This document shows positions 17,321 to 24,342 of a stretch of DNA of 64,000 nucleotides, piece by piece. This DNA is from Ferdinandcohnia sp036962685. GTDB taxonomy: Bacteria > Bacillota > Bacilli > Bacillales > Bacillaceae_L. The stretch is taken from assembly GCF_036962685.1 (NCBI RefSeq), contig NZ_JBALOP010000055.1, forward strand, positions 1 through 64,000, in the 5' to 3' direction. The notes under the pieces were generated by a model. That model ran no database searches. It saw only the letters and a list, made by a program, of their open reading frames with translations, and had not been told where the DNA came from. Numbering within the stretch: position 1 is the first letter of the stretch; the number at the start of each line of letters is the position of its first letter. The position numbers and the translations under genes are program-made.

Positions 17321-17462
17321 AAATACTCGTAAAATACAAATAGACCGCAGATGTTGCGAGCATCTACGGCCTAGCAATAGAATGGTCCCACTAAGAGGAT
17401 CAGCCTAATACAAAGATAGACCTCACCCGATTTTTAGCGGAAAAAGGGAGGTCTATTTTTTA
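17321..17462 (+). ncRNA. predicted antisense antitoxin RNA (type I toxin-antitoxin)
   Basis: A plus-strand transcript of about 140 bases is predicted from the promoter at 17285-17314 to the hairpin ATAGACCTC (17416-17424)/GAGGTCTAT (17448-17456), which is followed by TTTTTATTG. It has no coding capacity of note. It would be complementary to the whole 3' untranslated region and the last codons of the toxin mRNA on the other strand. This is the arrangement of txpA/ratA and bsrG/SR4 in Bacillus subtilis, where base pairing of overlapping 3' ends triggers RNase III cleavage. The boundaries are inferred from sequence only. Confidence 0.7.
17336..17373 (-). terminator. terminator of the toxin mRNA
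   Basis: On the minus strand, TAGGCCGTAGATG and CATCTGCGGTCTA form a 13-bp stem with two G-U pairs and a seven-base loop, followed by TTTGTATTTT. The same two pairs would be mismatches in plus-strand RNA, so the stem was selected on the minus strand. Confidence 0.7.
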
Positions 17463-17539
17463 TTGTTGTCAAAAGATAAAATCGCAACAACAAGCGACGC
17501 GAACGAAAGCATAATCACAAGGCTCTCATAAATCGTCAT
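17453..17539 (-). CDS. holin-like type I toxin peptide
   Basis: A 28-residue peptide beginning MTIYESLVIMLSFASLVVAI and ending with the charged tail DNNKK. Short N terminus, MTxYExL opening, one hydrophobic helix and Lys-rich end match the family of putative holin-like toxins found with antisense RNAs in Bacillus (TxpA/BsrG/YonT group). It is expected to insert in the cytoplasmic membrane. A very strong site, AAGGGGGTGAT, lies six bases before the ATG at 17539. An extended -10 promoter lies 70 bases upstream, and the mRNA is covered at its 3' end by a convergent antisense RNA. The gene is too short for routine ORF finding. Confidence 0.82.
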   Translation of the reverse strand: MTIYESLVIMLSFASLVVAILSFDNNKK

Positions 17540-17606
17540 ATAGGCATCACCCCCTTTCACTTGGGAGCTTAGCCGACCACCCTTATGGACAACCTATTGC
17601 CATTTT

Positions 17607-17615
17607 ATTATAGCA
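17607..17615 (-). promoter_or_regulatory. extended -10 promoter of the toxin gene
   Basis: On the minus strand TGCTATAAT reads as a perfect TATAAT with the TGn extension. No clear -35 is seen. Transcription would start near 17600, giving a leader of about 60 bases before the toxin ATG. Confidence 0.65.
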
Positions 17616-17643
17616 CATTTTACCATACGAACACATGTTTCAT

Positions 17644-18882
17644 TTAAAATTGGTTCTTAATACTCACTAACGCACCGTCTAGATTTGCCTTGATTGCATC
17701 TTCTTTCTTATTTAGATGCTCACCAATATAGGAAATAAGTTCATTGTCAAATGCTAACCCACTTGCAAATTGACGCTTCACAAAACGCTCCGCTTCAGCA
17801 AATAATGAAAACTTTACATCAAGTGTTTTCTTCTCATGATGAATGACCCAATTGTCCGCTTTTTTGAATACAAAAGACTTTTCGCCTTTTCGATTCACAA
17901 GAAGAGTCCCATTTTCGTTCTCTTTTACGTTAAGCTGGTTTTCAGGAGCATCGTGGCGAATTGCATACAATGGGAACGTATTTTTTACAAAAAGCTCAAA
18001 TGCCGAATCACCAAGTGAACAGCCAGATGCCTTTGGATGTCCCCCGCCACCATATCGCTTTGCAAATTCTGATACATCGACATCGTCGTGGATTGTACGG
18101 AGACCAATCTTTTTCGTACCAACATTGATGAGCGCAATCAAGTCTAAGTGTGGGTTTAGCTTTCCAAGTGCATTTCCAAGCTCAGAAATATATTGCTCTG
18201 CATGAACCACTCCGACACAATAATTCTCAATAAACGTCTGAACGATTTGTCTATTTTTTGAATTGATATAGCGTTCAATTTTTTTATCCTCAGTATCTAA
18301 AAGGAATTCTTCACCTTCCGTTAACTGGAAGGAATCTCGGTTATTTTGAAGTCTATTAAGCATTTTTTCCTCAAATTCTTCAATTCCAATGATAAAAAAT
18401 AAATCATTGAGTCGTTTAGCACCGACGCGATTTTCAGACTCCCATTCCCACGTATCATAGAGTCTTACTAACTCGATAAATTCTTCTAACCCTTTATGTT
18501 CTTCAATCAGTCTTTTTTCACGAAGAAATTCATAATAAAGTGAAGTTGCACACGTTTTCTTGCCTGATTCATATTCAGCTTGAACAAATCCCCAGTCATA
18601 CTTATTAAAATGCATCGCCGTTTTATGATGGTCAACCATTTGTATGTAGTTTCCTGCTTTATGACGTTTTTCCAATGCTTTTTCGTTTTTGTCATTAACT
18701 GCAAGATCAGTTATGTATACTTTTGCTTGATTGTGTTCAGGATTTTCAATATATTTTTCCACACGTTCATTTAAGTTTCGGTAAGAGCAATAGGAGACAT
18801 CAACATCATCACCAAATGCTAGCTTGGCAACAAGTCCACATCCTACTCCATCTAAATCACTATCTGAAAATAACTTTATCAA
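17644..18882 (-). CDS. nrnB: DHH/DHHA1 phosphoesterase, oligoribonuclease NrnB-like
   Basis: About 412 residues. The DHH domain opens with LFSDSDLDGVGCG (metal-binding aspartates) and has MVDHHKTAMHF as the signature DHH motif near residue 87. The DHHA1 domain carries the substrate-binding glycine loop YGGGGHPKASGCS near residue 278. Domain order and length fit B. subtilis NrnB (YngD), a nanoRNase that degrades short oligonucleotides in the cytosol; a closely related DHH phosphoesterase cannot be excluded. The start is read as TTG at 18882 because AAGGGGG lies eight bases before it; a GTG at 18900 would sit on that site. Divergent from the MATE gene. Confidence 0.8.
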   Translation of the reverse strand: MIKLFSDSDLDGVGCGLVAKLAFGDDVDVSYCSYRNLNERVEKYIENPEHNQAKVYITDLAVNDKNEKALEKRHKAGNYIQMVDHHKTAMHFNKYDWGFVQAEYESGKKTCATSLYYEFLREKRLIEEHKGLEEFIELVRLYDTWEWESENRVGAKRLNDLFFIIGIEEFEEKMLNRLQNNRDSFQLTEGEEFLLDTEDKKIERYINSKNRQIVQTFIENYCVGVVHAEQYISELGNALGKLNPHLDLIALINVGTKKIGLRTIHDDVDVSEFAKRYGGGGHPKASGCSLGDSAFELFVKNTFPLYAIRHDAPENQLNVKENENGTLLVNRKGEKSFVFKKADNWVIHHEKKTLDVKFSLFAEAERFVKRQFASGLAFDNELISYIGEHLNKKEDAIKANLDGALVSIKNQF

Positions 18883-19066
18883 GTTGAATTCCCCCTTCAC
18901 TCCTAGTTTCGTTTACAATGGCTATTTTCATACTCGTCTACTACTTTACACTAAAAATGCCAAAAGAACGAGTCTTGCATTTGTTACGAATAAATTTTTC
19001 CATCAATCATGTCGTTTTTGTGATATAATCCATTAATCAATATGGAAGGTAGAAGGAAATCGTTTA

Positions 19067-20431
19067 ATGAATCAAACGTTTAGTTTAAAAGAAAAATATA
19101 CTTTATTTTTTCATATCCTCTTCCCAATACTCGTTACACAGGTTGGTCTAAATCTTATCAATTTTGTTGATACGATGATGTCCGGCCGTGCTGGAGCAAA
19201 TGATCTTGCCGGTGTTGCCATTGGATCGAGTCTTTGGGTACCAGTCTATACGGGGTTATCTGGAATATTAGTTGCAATCACACCGATAATTGCCCAATAT
19301 GTAGGGGCAAAACAAAGGGATAAAGTACCCTTTTCAGTAATGCAAGGTGTTTATATTTCAATCGTTATCGCTATCGTAGTTGCAGTGATTGGTGGGTTTG
19401 TGTTAGATCCAATTTTAGGGACTATGAAGCTTGAATCTGAGGTTCGGGAAATTGCAAAAGAATATGTAATTGGACTATCTTTCGGGATTGTACCGCTTTT
19501 TGTGTATTCGGTATTGAGGTCGTTTATCGATGCACTTGGTCACACAAGAGTGTCGATGATTATTACTCTTTCCTCATTACCAATCAATGTGGTGTTTAAT
19601 TACCTATTGATTTTTGGGAAATTTGGCTTTCCTGAATTAGGCGGTGCTGGAGCTGGATATGCAACTGCAATCACATATTGGCTAATCGTTATCATCGCTG
19701 TTTGGATTATTTTAACGAGAACACCATTTGTCGAGTATCGAGTTTTCCGCAAGTTCTTTCCTGTTTCGCTTCGAAGTTGGGGTGAAATATTGAAGCTTGG
19801 GCTGCCGATTGGGTTTGCGATCTTTTTTGAAACGAGTATATTCTCAGCCGTAACACTGTTGATGAGTGAATTCAATACTACTACCATTGCCGCTCACCAA
19901 GTTGCGATCAACTTTTCAAGTTTGCTTTATATGATTCCATTAAGTATTTCGATGGCTTTAACAATTGTTGTCGGCTTTGAGGTTGGAGCCAACAGATTTA
20001 TGGATGCGAAACAATATAGTGTAATAGGCATTTGTATTGCTGTTCTGATGGCGCTTGTATGTGCAACAATTATTTTTGTTTTTCAAGAGCCAATTGCAAA
20101 AATGTATTCGACTAATGCTGCGGTTATCAAGTTAACAACGCAATTTTTAATCTATGCAATCTTCTTCCAGCTTTCAGATGCGATTGCTGCACCAATTCAA
20201 GGAGCCCTTCGCGGATATAAGGACGTTAACACAACCTTTGTGATGACACTAATATCCTATTGGGTAATTGGGTTGCCGGTTGGGTATGTGTTGACTCAGT
20301 ATACGTATCTAGGTGCGTTCGGATATTGGATTGGATTGATTGTCGGACTTGCAGCAGGTGCGATTACATTGTCTGGACGATTAATTATAGTACAGAAAAA
20401 AGCTGCTCGAATAGAATTAAGCACGGATTAA
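19067..20431 (+). CDS. MATE-family multidrug/Na+ antiporter
   Basis: A 454-residue integral membrane protein with about 12 hydrophobic helices in two similar six-helix halves. The N terminus HILFPILVTQVGLNLINFVDTMMSG is characteristic of MATE transporters, as is the repeat in the second half beginning near GLPIGFAIFFETSIF. The family exports cationic drugs or metabolites in exchange for Na+ or H+. The closest named relative by synteny is B. subtilis YojI, which lies near yojN/yojO and bshB2. A TATAAT box lies at 19024-19029. AGAAGGAAATC precedes the ATG. Single gene with its own terminator. Confidence 0.9.
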   Translation: MNQTFSLKEKYTLFFHILFPILVTQVGLNLINFVDTMMSGRAGANDLAGVAIGSSLWVPVYTGLSGILVAITPIIAQYVGAKQRDKVPFSVMQGVYISIVIAIVVAVIGGFVLDPILGTMKLESEVREIAKEYVIGLSFGIVPLFVYSVLRSFIDALGHTRVSMIITLSSLPINVVFNYLLIFGKFGFPELGGAGAGYATAITYWLIVIIAVWIILTRTPFVEYRVFRKFFPVSLRSWGEILKLGLPIGFAIFFETSIFSAVTLLMSEFNTTTIAAHQVAINFSSLLYMIPLSISMALTIVVGFEVGANRFMDAKQYSVIGICIAVLMALVCATIIFVFQEPIAKMYSTNAAVIKLTTQFLIYAIFFQLSDAIAAPIQGALRGYKDVNTTFVMTLISYWVIGLPVGYVLTQYTYLGAFGYWIGLIVGLAAGAITLSGRLIIVQKKAARIELSTD

Positions 20432-20435
20432 GTGG

Positions 20436-20466
20436 AAAACCAGCCTTTTTAGAGGCTGGTTTTTTG
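20436..20466 (+). terminator. terminator after MATE gene
   Basis: AAAACCAGCC (20436-20445) pairs with GGCTGGTTTT (20454-20463), followed by further T residues. Confidence 0.9.
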
Positions 20467-20498
20467 TTATATATGGAGTTTTATCTAAAAATCAAATC

Positions 20499-20592
20499 CT
20501 ATGGTCATTATATTGATTCTATGGACATTAATCCATTTTCTATGAGCATTATTTTGATTCTATGGTCATTAATCCACCTTCTATGGTCGTTA
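20499..20592. repeat. tandem array, 20-21-bp period, core CTATGGTCATTA
   Basis: Five units begin at 20499, 20519, 20540, 20560 and 20581. The core is CTATGGTCATTA with one to two changes per unit, followed by eight or nine variable bases that alternate between ATATTGATT-like and ATCCA-like spacers. It fills the gap between the MATE terminator and the end of nfo. No coding potential is seen. The period equals two helical turns. It has the same architecture as the array at 30423-30601. Confidence 0.75.
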
Positions 20593-20597
20593 GCAAA

Positions 20598-21428
20598 CTA
20601 GCCCATCATCTCATTCAAAAGTTTCATTTCATCTTGATGCGAAAAATGATTTTCATGCGGTGTTTCAAGCACAAACGGCATATCACTAAACACCGAGCTC
20701 GACAAAAATTCCTTTATTTGCTCGACTTTTATCTCACCAAACGGAATATTGGCATGACGGTCCTTCATCGATCTTGTTGGGTATGCGGAATTATTTAAAT
20801 GAACAGCTTTTAGATGTTCAAAATAGCCAAGTTCAATTCCTTTTGCCTCCACCTTACTCCAATTGTCACCATTCCACACACCGCTTGCAAACAAATGGCA
20901 CGTATCTAAGCAGAAACCAATTTTATTTGGAAAATTAGTTAGTTGCCTAACCTGAACGAGTTCCTCTAACGTTGTCCCAGTAGGTCCACTTTTCCCTGCA
21001 TTATTTTCTAATAATACGAGTGCTTCTCCATCCCATTTAGACAAAACATTATTCAATGTTCCAATTAACCGTTGATAGCCCTCAAGTGGGTCAACTGCAT
21101 TTTTCAGTACTCCAAAATGAACAACAACACCAATCGAACCGCATTCGTTGGCAATTTCTAAATCATTTAGTAGTGAATCTATTACAAGCTCTATTTGATC
21201 CTCATCTGCAACTAAATTCGTTGGATATGGAGTGTGTGCAATTGTTACTAAATCATGGGCTTTACAATATGTCGCACATTCTTTTGCATCATGACGATTA
21301 AATTCTTTTACTGACAGGCTTCGTGGGTTTTTCGGAAAATACTGAAATGCCTTTGCTCCAATTTTTGATGCATGACGGGCTGCACCTGAATACCCATCTC
21401 GAATACTGATATGACTTCCAAATCTCAT
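20598..21428 (-). CDS. nfo: endonuclease IV (AP endonuclease)
   Basis: A 276-residue TIM-barrel nuclease. Family landmarks are RFGSHISIRDGY at the start, AFQYFPKNPRS near 30, VTIAHTPYPTNLVA near 65, LLENNAGKSGPTGTTLEEL near 140, IGFCLDTCHLFASG near 172, KAVHLNNSAYPTRSMKDRHANIPFG near 208 and the terminal FVLETPHE. The His, Asp and Glu ligands of the three-zinc centre are all present. It cleaves 5' of abasic sites in base-excision repair. AGGAGAC precedes the ATG at 21428; a longer start has no site. Monocistronic. Confidence 0.95.
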   Translation of the reverse strand: MRFGSHISIRDGYSGAARHASKIGAKAFQYFPKNPRSLSVKEFNRHDAKECATYCKAHDLVTIAHTPYPTNLVADEDQIELVIDSLLNDLEIANECGSIGVVVHFGVLKNAVDPLEGYQRLIGTLNNVLSKWDGEALVLLENNAGKSGPTGTTLEELVQVRQLTNFPNKIGFCLDTCHLFASGVWNGDNWSKVEAKGIELGYFEHLKAVHLNNSAYPTRSMKDRHANIPFGEIKVEQIKEFLSSSVFSDMPFVLETPHENHFSHQDEMKLLNEMMG

Positions 21429-21479
21429 GATTTTGTCTCCTATCAATGTATACGATTATAATTTTCAAATAAAGTAGAA

Positions 21480-21625
21480 ACTATTCAGTAAAGTGAAACT
21501 TCAATCAGTGAACTGCCACTGAGGGTTAGTTGAACCAATCGGGCTTTTACTGGCAGTTGACCCCCACCGTTTTTCTTTGTTTATAAAGTTTCCAAAAGTA
21601 GGGTATTACTTCCAGTTAATGCGGG
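21480..21625. repeat. dispersed intergenic repeat (TGCCACT/TGCCAGT type), copy 1
   Basis: The segment carries AACTGCCACTGAG and, further on, CTTTTACTGGCAGTTGA, which is an imperfect inverted partner. Related modules occur at 42660-42720: AACTGCCACTAAG and TTGCCAGTAAAATCCTGAT, the latter in inverted orientation relative to this copy. No gene is seen in the approximately 230 bases between nfo and the next small ORF. It looks like a non-autonomous palindromic repeat. Confidence 0.55.
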
Positions 21626-21659
21626 ATAAATGGGCATACTAATTTTCGAGGTGAAGAAA

Positions 21660-21785
21660 TTGGAATACTTTACATCAAAAGATGAGACGGTCGTAAATAA
21701 ATCAATCGAGGAATTAGAAGAAGAAATGGGCCTATATATTGTTTCCCCAGAAAAAATGAGTCAGATAATAGAAGAAGAGCAATAA
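21660..21785 (+). CDS. small acidic hypothetical protein
   Basis: A 41-residue protein, MEYFTSKDE at the start and SQIIEEEQ at the end, with many Glu residues in the middle. Not recognised. It is supported by GAGGTGAAGAAA directly before a TTG start, an uninterrupted frame and a terminator immediately after the stop. No signal peptide or hydrophobic segment. Being short, it could still be chance, but the ribosome binding site plus terminator argue for a real gene. Confidence 0.5.
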   Translation: MEYFTSKDETVVNKSIEELEEEMGLYIVSPEKMSQIIEEEQ

Positions 21786-21786
21786 A

Positions 21787-21815
21787 AAAGAGCGAAGTCA
21801 TTATCCTCGCTCTTT
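21787..21815. terminator. bidirectional terminator
   Basis: AAAGAGCGA (21787-21795) pairs with TCGCTCTTT (21807-21815), A-rich on one side and T-rich on the other. It lies between convergent small genes. Confidence 0.75.
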
Positions 21816-21835
21816 CGAATCATTAATGAATATGA

Positions 21836-22021
21836 TTAATGAAAATACGACAATAGACTTGCAGCTCTCCAGACAATTACAAATGAACATAAACTAATAA
21901 ACGTTGCGCTAATGATTTTGGCTACTCTTTTGTGAGTTCCTTTAAAAATTGAATGTGCGAAGGAAAATGCAAAGATCAAAAATAAGATCAATGAAATTTC
22001 CATATACATGTTCATCTCCAT
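21836..22021 (-). CDS. small two-helix membrane protein
   Basis: A 61-residue protein. Residues 6-24 (MEISLILFLIFAFSFAHSI) and 38-57 (ISATFISLCSFVIVWRAASL) are predicted membrane helices, joined by a basic loop with KGTHKRVAK. Not recognised. AGAGGGG precedes the ATG, and a TATAAT box lies on the minus strand at 22089-22094. Convergent with the small acidic gene, with a shared terminator between. Confidence 0.65.
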   Translation of the reverse strand: MEMNMYMEISLILFLIFAFSFAHSIFKGTHKRVAKIISATFISLCSFVIVWRAASLLSYFH

Positions 22022-22097
22022 AAAAATACCCCTCTCATTACCCGATTTGCTGAGATATTTTGACGAGCCCTTCTTGTATATGCACCGATTATAAAGG

Positions 22098-22124
22098 AAA
22101 CTCAGTGGTTGTACAACTGAGTTT
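22098..22124 (-). terminator. hairpin overlapping a promoter region
   Basis: AAACTCAGT (22098-22106) and ACTGAGTTT (22116-22124) form a perfect 9-bp stem. On the minus strand it follows the gene ending at 22156 and is trailed by CCTTTATAAT, which is also the -10 region for the gene at 21836-22021. It may be a terminator or an operator. Confidence 0.5.
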
Positions 22125-22155
22125 TGAACTATTTGTAAATTTTTTCTTGTTTTGT

Positions 22156-22446
22156 TTACATTTTCTTCACATTTTCCATTTCTTCTAGGTAGACATGCTG
22201 TATATTAAGTTTATCTTCAATTGGCAGGCTAGAATCAAAGATTCGTTTAGTTGCCATAAAAAATTTTTCATACGGCGTTTTTCGTAGCCTTGGATGGGTT
22301 AATTCATCTAAAAGGTCTCTTTGAATTGTTGCCCGAAGGATGTCTTCGCTGCTGATGTCTTTATGCCACAACCTTCTGTTCATCCAAAGCGATTGATATG
22401 CTTTTAAAAGTCGTTCAAAATCAACGGGATAGTTCTCCATTTTCAT
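22156..22446 (-). CDS. conserved hypothetical protein
   Basis: A 96-residue, all-helical, cytosolic protein, not recognised. It is rich in Arg and Trp near residues 20-30 (SLWMNRRLWHKD) and ends with charged helices. AAAAGGAG precedes the ATG at 22446. It follows bshB2 by 47 bases on the same strand and may be its operon partner; no role in bacillithiol metabolism can be inferred from sequence. Confidence 0.65.
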   Translation of the reverse strand: MKMENYPVDFERLLKAYQSLWMNRRLWHKDISSEDILRATIQRDLLDELTHPRLRKTPYEKFFMATKRIFDSSLPIEDKLNIQHVYLEEMENVKKM

Positions 22447-22493
22447 AGAGCTCCTTTTAAGCCAAAAAGCCCAAAAACACAGGCTCTTAGCCC

Positions 22494-23159
22494 TTAATCA
22501 TCAAATTTATACGTCCAATATACTTCTGTTCTTAGCCACTCCAGGACTTCACTATCCTTGTTATCGATTTTCTGAAGTAAATTGCCCATGAGCCCCTCTG
22601 TTTGGGAGCGATGTGCTTTTAAAGTTGCAAACTTCTTGTCTAACACTTCACTTACATCGAATTCGATGTCATGCTCACCGATCTTTTCGACACGGTCATG
22701 AGTAATGGCTTTGGCGTAAACTACAGGTCTATTTTCTTTCGGTATGCGCTTAACAGCACGTATCGTTGCTTCACCTGTTGCATCATGATCAGGGTGTACA
22801 CCATGTCCAGGATAAAAAGTTATTACAAGTGATGGATTCACTTCTTTAATGATTTCTTCGATGGAGTCTGCAATTTTTTCAGGATCTAAAAATTCCAATG
22901 TTTTATCACGGTAGCCTAGCATACGCAGATCCGTAATGCCACAAGCCTTACAAGCTTCTCTAAGCTCTTTCTTACGAATTTCTGGTAATGTTTCACGGTT
23001 TGCGAAAAATGGATTTCCAAGGTTTCTGCCCATTTCACCAAGTGTAAGGCAGGCATACGTTACAGGTACCCCTTTTTGGGTGTTTAAACTGATAAAACCA
23101 GACACTCCAAATGCTTCATCATCTGGATGCGGTAACACAATTAAAATATGTCGTTCCAT
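22494..23159 (-). CDS. bshB2: bacillithiol biosynthesis deacetylase BshB2
   Basis: A 221-residue PIG-L/LmbE-family zinc deacetylase. The zinc site opens with LPHPDDEAFGVSG at 8-20 (HPDDE motif), and the third ligand region is YPGHGVHPDHDATGEA near 118-133. In Bacillus this branch (YojG) is the BshB2 enzyme, which removes acetyl from GlcNAc-malate to give GlcN-malate, the second step of bacillithiol synthesis. Here it follows yojF on the same strand, the conserved pair that distinguishes BshB2 from BshB1. Cytosolic. The start at 23159 follows AGGAGTAGTAAA. Confidence 0.9.
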   Translation of the reverse strand: MERHILIVLPHPDDEAFGVSGFISLNTQKGVPVTYACLTLGEMGRNLGNPFFANRETLPEIRKKELREACKACGITDLRMLGYRDKTLEFLDPEKIADSIEEIIKEVNPSLVITFYPGHGVHPDHDATGEATIRAVKRIPKENRPVVYAKAITHDRVEKIGEHDIEFDVSEVLDKKFATLKAHRSQTEGLMGNLLQKIDNKDSEVLEWLRTEVYWTYKFDD

Positions 23160-23209
23160 TTTACTACTCCTTTAATCAAAATATGCCAATATATAGTTGT
23201 CAAAAATTC

Positions 23210-23575
23210 TTAGAATGGGGTCGTGCTGATCTGAAGGGCGACTGCAAGCTTCCCTTCTTCATCATGTCCAGCAAGTAATAAACGATCCTTCTCGTCCAAT
23301 TCCCAATCTGTTAAGCCTTCTGCATAAATCCAACCGATGTCCATCTTAAGGCCTACACGGTATGGATCATTTCCGACAATTTTTCCTTCTGTAAAAGTAA
23401 CCAGGGCGTTTCGAATAAATGCACCCGCTGATGTTTTACGAGTACCTGAATGAACAGCATATGCGCCATTTGTCGTTTCAAGATGAATATATACGTTTTT
23501 GTTAGCAAAACGGTTGATTAAGTCCTGAATATCTTCTTTATTAATCGGTTTCAAATGTGAATCCTCCAAACTCAA
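23210..23575 (-). CDS. yojF: YojF family (DUF1806) protein
   Basis: A 121-residue cytosolic protein of the YojF/DUF1806 family. It has beta-rich segments VYIHLETTNGAYA, VTFTEGKIVGNDPYRVGLKM and GWIYAEGLTDWELD, all typical of the family. Its biochemical role is not established. In Bacillus it is found directly upstream of bshB2, as here with about 50 bases between, so a link to bacillithiol metabolism is likely. GGAGGATTCAC precedes the ATG at 23575. Confidence 0.88.
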   Translation of the reverse strand: MSLEDSHLKPINKEDIQDLINRFANKNVYIHLETTNGAYAVHSGTRKTSAGAFIRNALVTFTEGKIVGNDPYRVGLKMDIGWIYAEGLTDWELDEKDRLLLAGHDEEGKLAVALQISTTPF

Positions 23576-23726
23576 TATAAATAATCATACCTAAATATTA
23601 ACGATTTTATCAATAAAATTCCAATAATGCGAATCGCAAAATGCAATAAGTTGTAATCCTTAGTAAATCTGGTATGATTTTCTTCGTATTGGTTATATTA
23701 CGTATATGAAGAAGGTGGTGAACAAA

Positions 23727-23960
23727 TTGGCAAGAGAAAACCTTGAACTTGTGAACAATATGGAATTTGGCATAACATCGAAATTCATTCCGAACTTATG
23801 TGAAGCAAAAACGTTAAAAGTTGTTGAAATAAATCAATCATCTGTTCGAATAGAACTCGAGTCAAAGCAAAAAGGAGTCTTCCCTCTTTCCCATTTTCAA
23901 TACTTAATCCGCCATGGGGCATTGGTATTATCAAAGGAAGAAGACGAAGAAACAGCATAA
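23727..23960 (+). CDS. small conserved hypothetical protein
   Basis: About 77 residues, not recognised. The sequence begins ARENLELVNNMEFGITSKF and contains a beta-type stretch KVVEINQSSVRIELESKQKGVFPLS (in parts), ending with an acidic tail. The start is taken as TTG at 23727, preceded by GAAGGTGGTGA; an ATG seven codons earlier lies before that site. Divergent from yojF and closed by a strong terminator. Confidence 0.6.
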   Translation: MARENLELVNNMEFGITSKFIPNLCEAKTLKVVEINQSSVRIELESKQKGVFPLSHFQYLIRHGALVLSKEEDEETA

Positions 23961-23963
23961 TAG

Positions 23964-23997
23964 AAAACAACCATCCGTTCAGATGGTTGTTTTTCTA
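23964..23997. terminator. bidirectional terminator before ptsH
   Basis: AAAACAACCATC pairs with GATGGTTGTTTT around a six-base loop, with T runs on both strands. It separates the small gene from ptsH. Confidence 0.9.
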
Positions 23998-24004
23998 TTT
24001 TAGA

Positions 24005-24271
24005 TTATTCACCTAAATTTTCTTCTTTTAAAACAGATTCAATTCCTTCTAATGCAGCATCTGCATCATTACCTTCAGTTTGAACCACAATTTGAGAGCC
24101 TTTAGGTACACCTAAAGACATTACACCCATAATTGACTTAAGGTTTACAGATTTTCCATTAAAGGAAAGCGTAATTTCTGATTGATATTGACTTGCTTTA
24201 TGTACGAGCTTTGTAGCCGGTCTAGCGTGTAAGCCAGCATCACTTGTAATAGTAAACGTTTTTTCTGCCAT
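24005..24271 (-). CDS. ptsH: phosphocarrier protein HPr
   Basis: An 88-residue HPr. The phosphoenolpyruvate-dependent site is His15 in AGLHARPAT. The regulatory site of HPr kinase/phosphorylase is Ser46 in LKSIMGVMSLG. Having His15 distinguishes it from the regulatory paralogue Crh, which lacks that histidine. It carries phosphate from enzyme I to sugar-specific EIIA proteins and, as HPr-Ser46-P, acts as CcpA corepressor. Here it is a single gene, with no ptsI next to it, unlike the ptsHI operon of B. subtilis. AGAAAGAGGG precedes the ATG. Confidence 0.92.
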   Translation of the reverse strand: MAEKTFTITSDAGLHARPATKLVHKASQYQSEITLSFNGKSVNLKSIMGVMSLGVPKGSQIVVQTEGNDADAALEGIESVLKEENLGE

Positions 24272-24342
24272 AGTTATCCCTCTTTCTAATATCCTTCTCC
24301 TATAGAATAGCCATTAACTGCCTTGATAATCAAGTATATTTT

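Noticed and set aside
17183..17377. A 64-codon minus-strand open frame upstream of yojN
   Set aside because: It lies across the antisense RNA and toxin terminator, has no ribosome binding site and an unlikely composition. The hairpins explain the sequence better.
22458..22490. Short AGCC/GGCT stem after bshB2 with a T run
   Set aside because: Only four pairs. It could be chance, and the next gene is probably cotranscribed.
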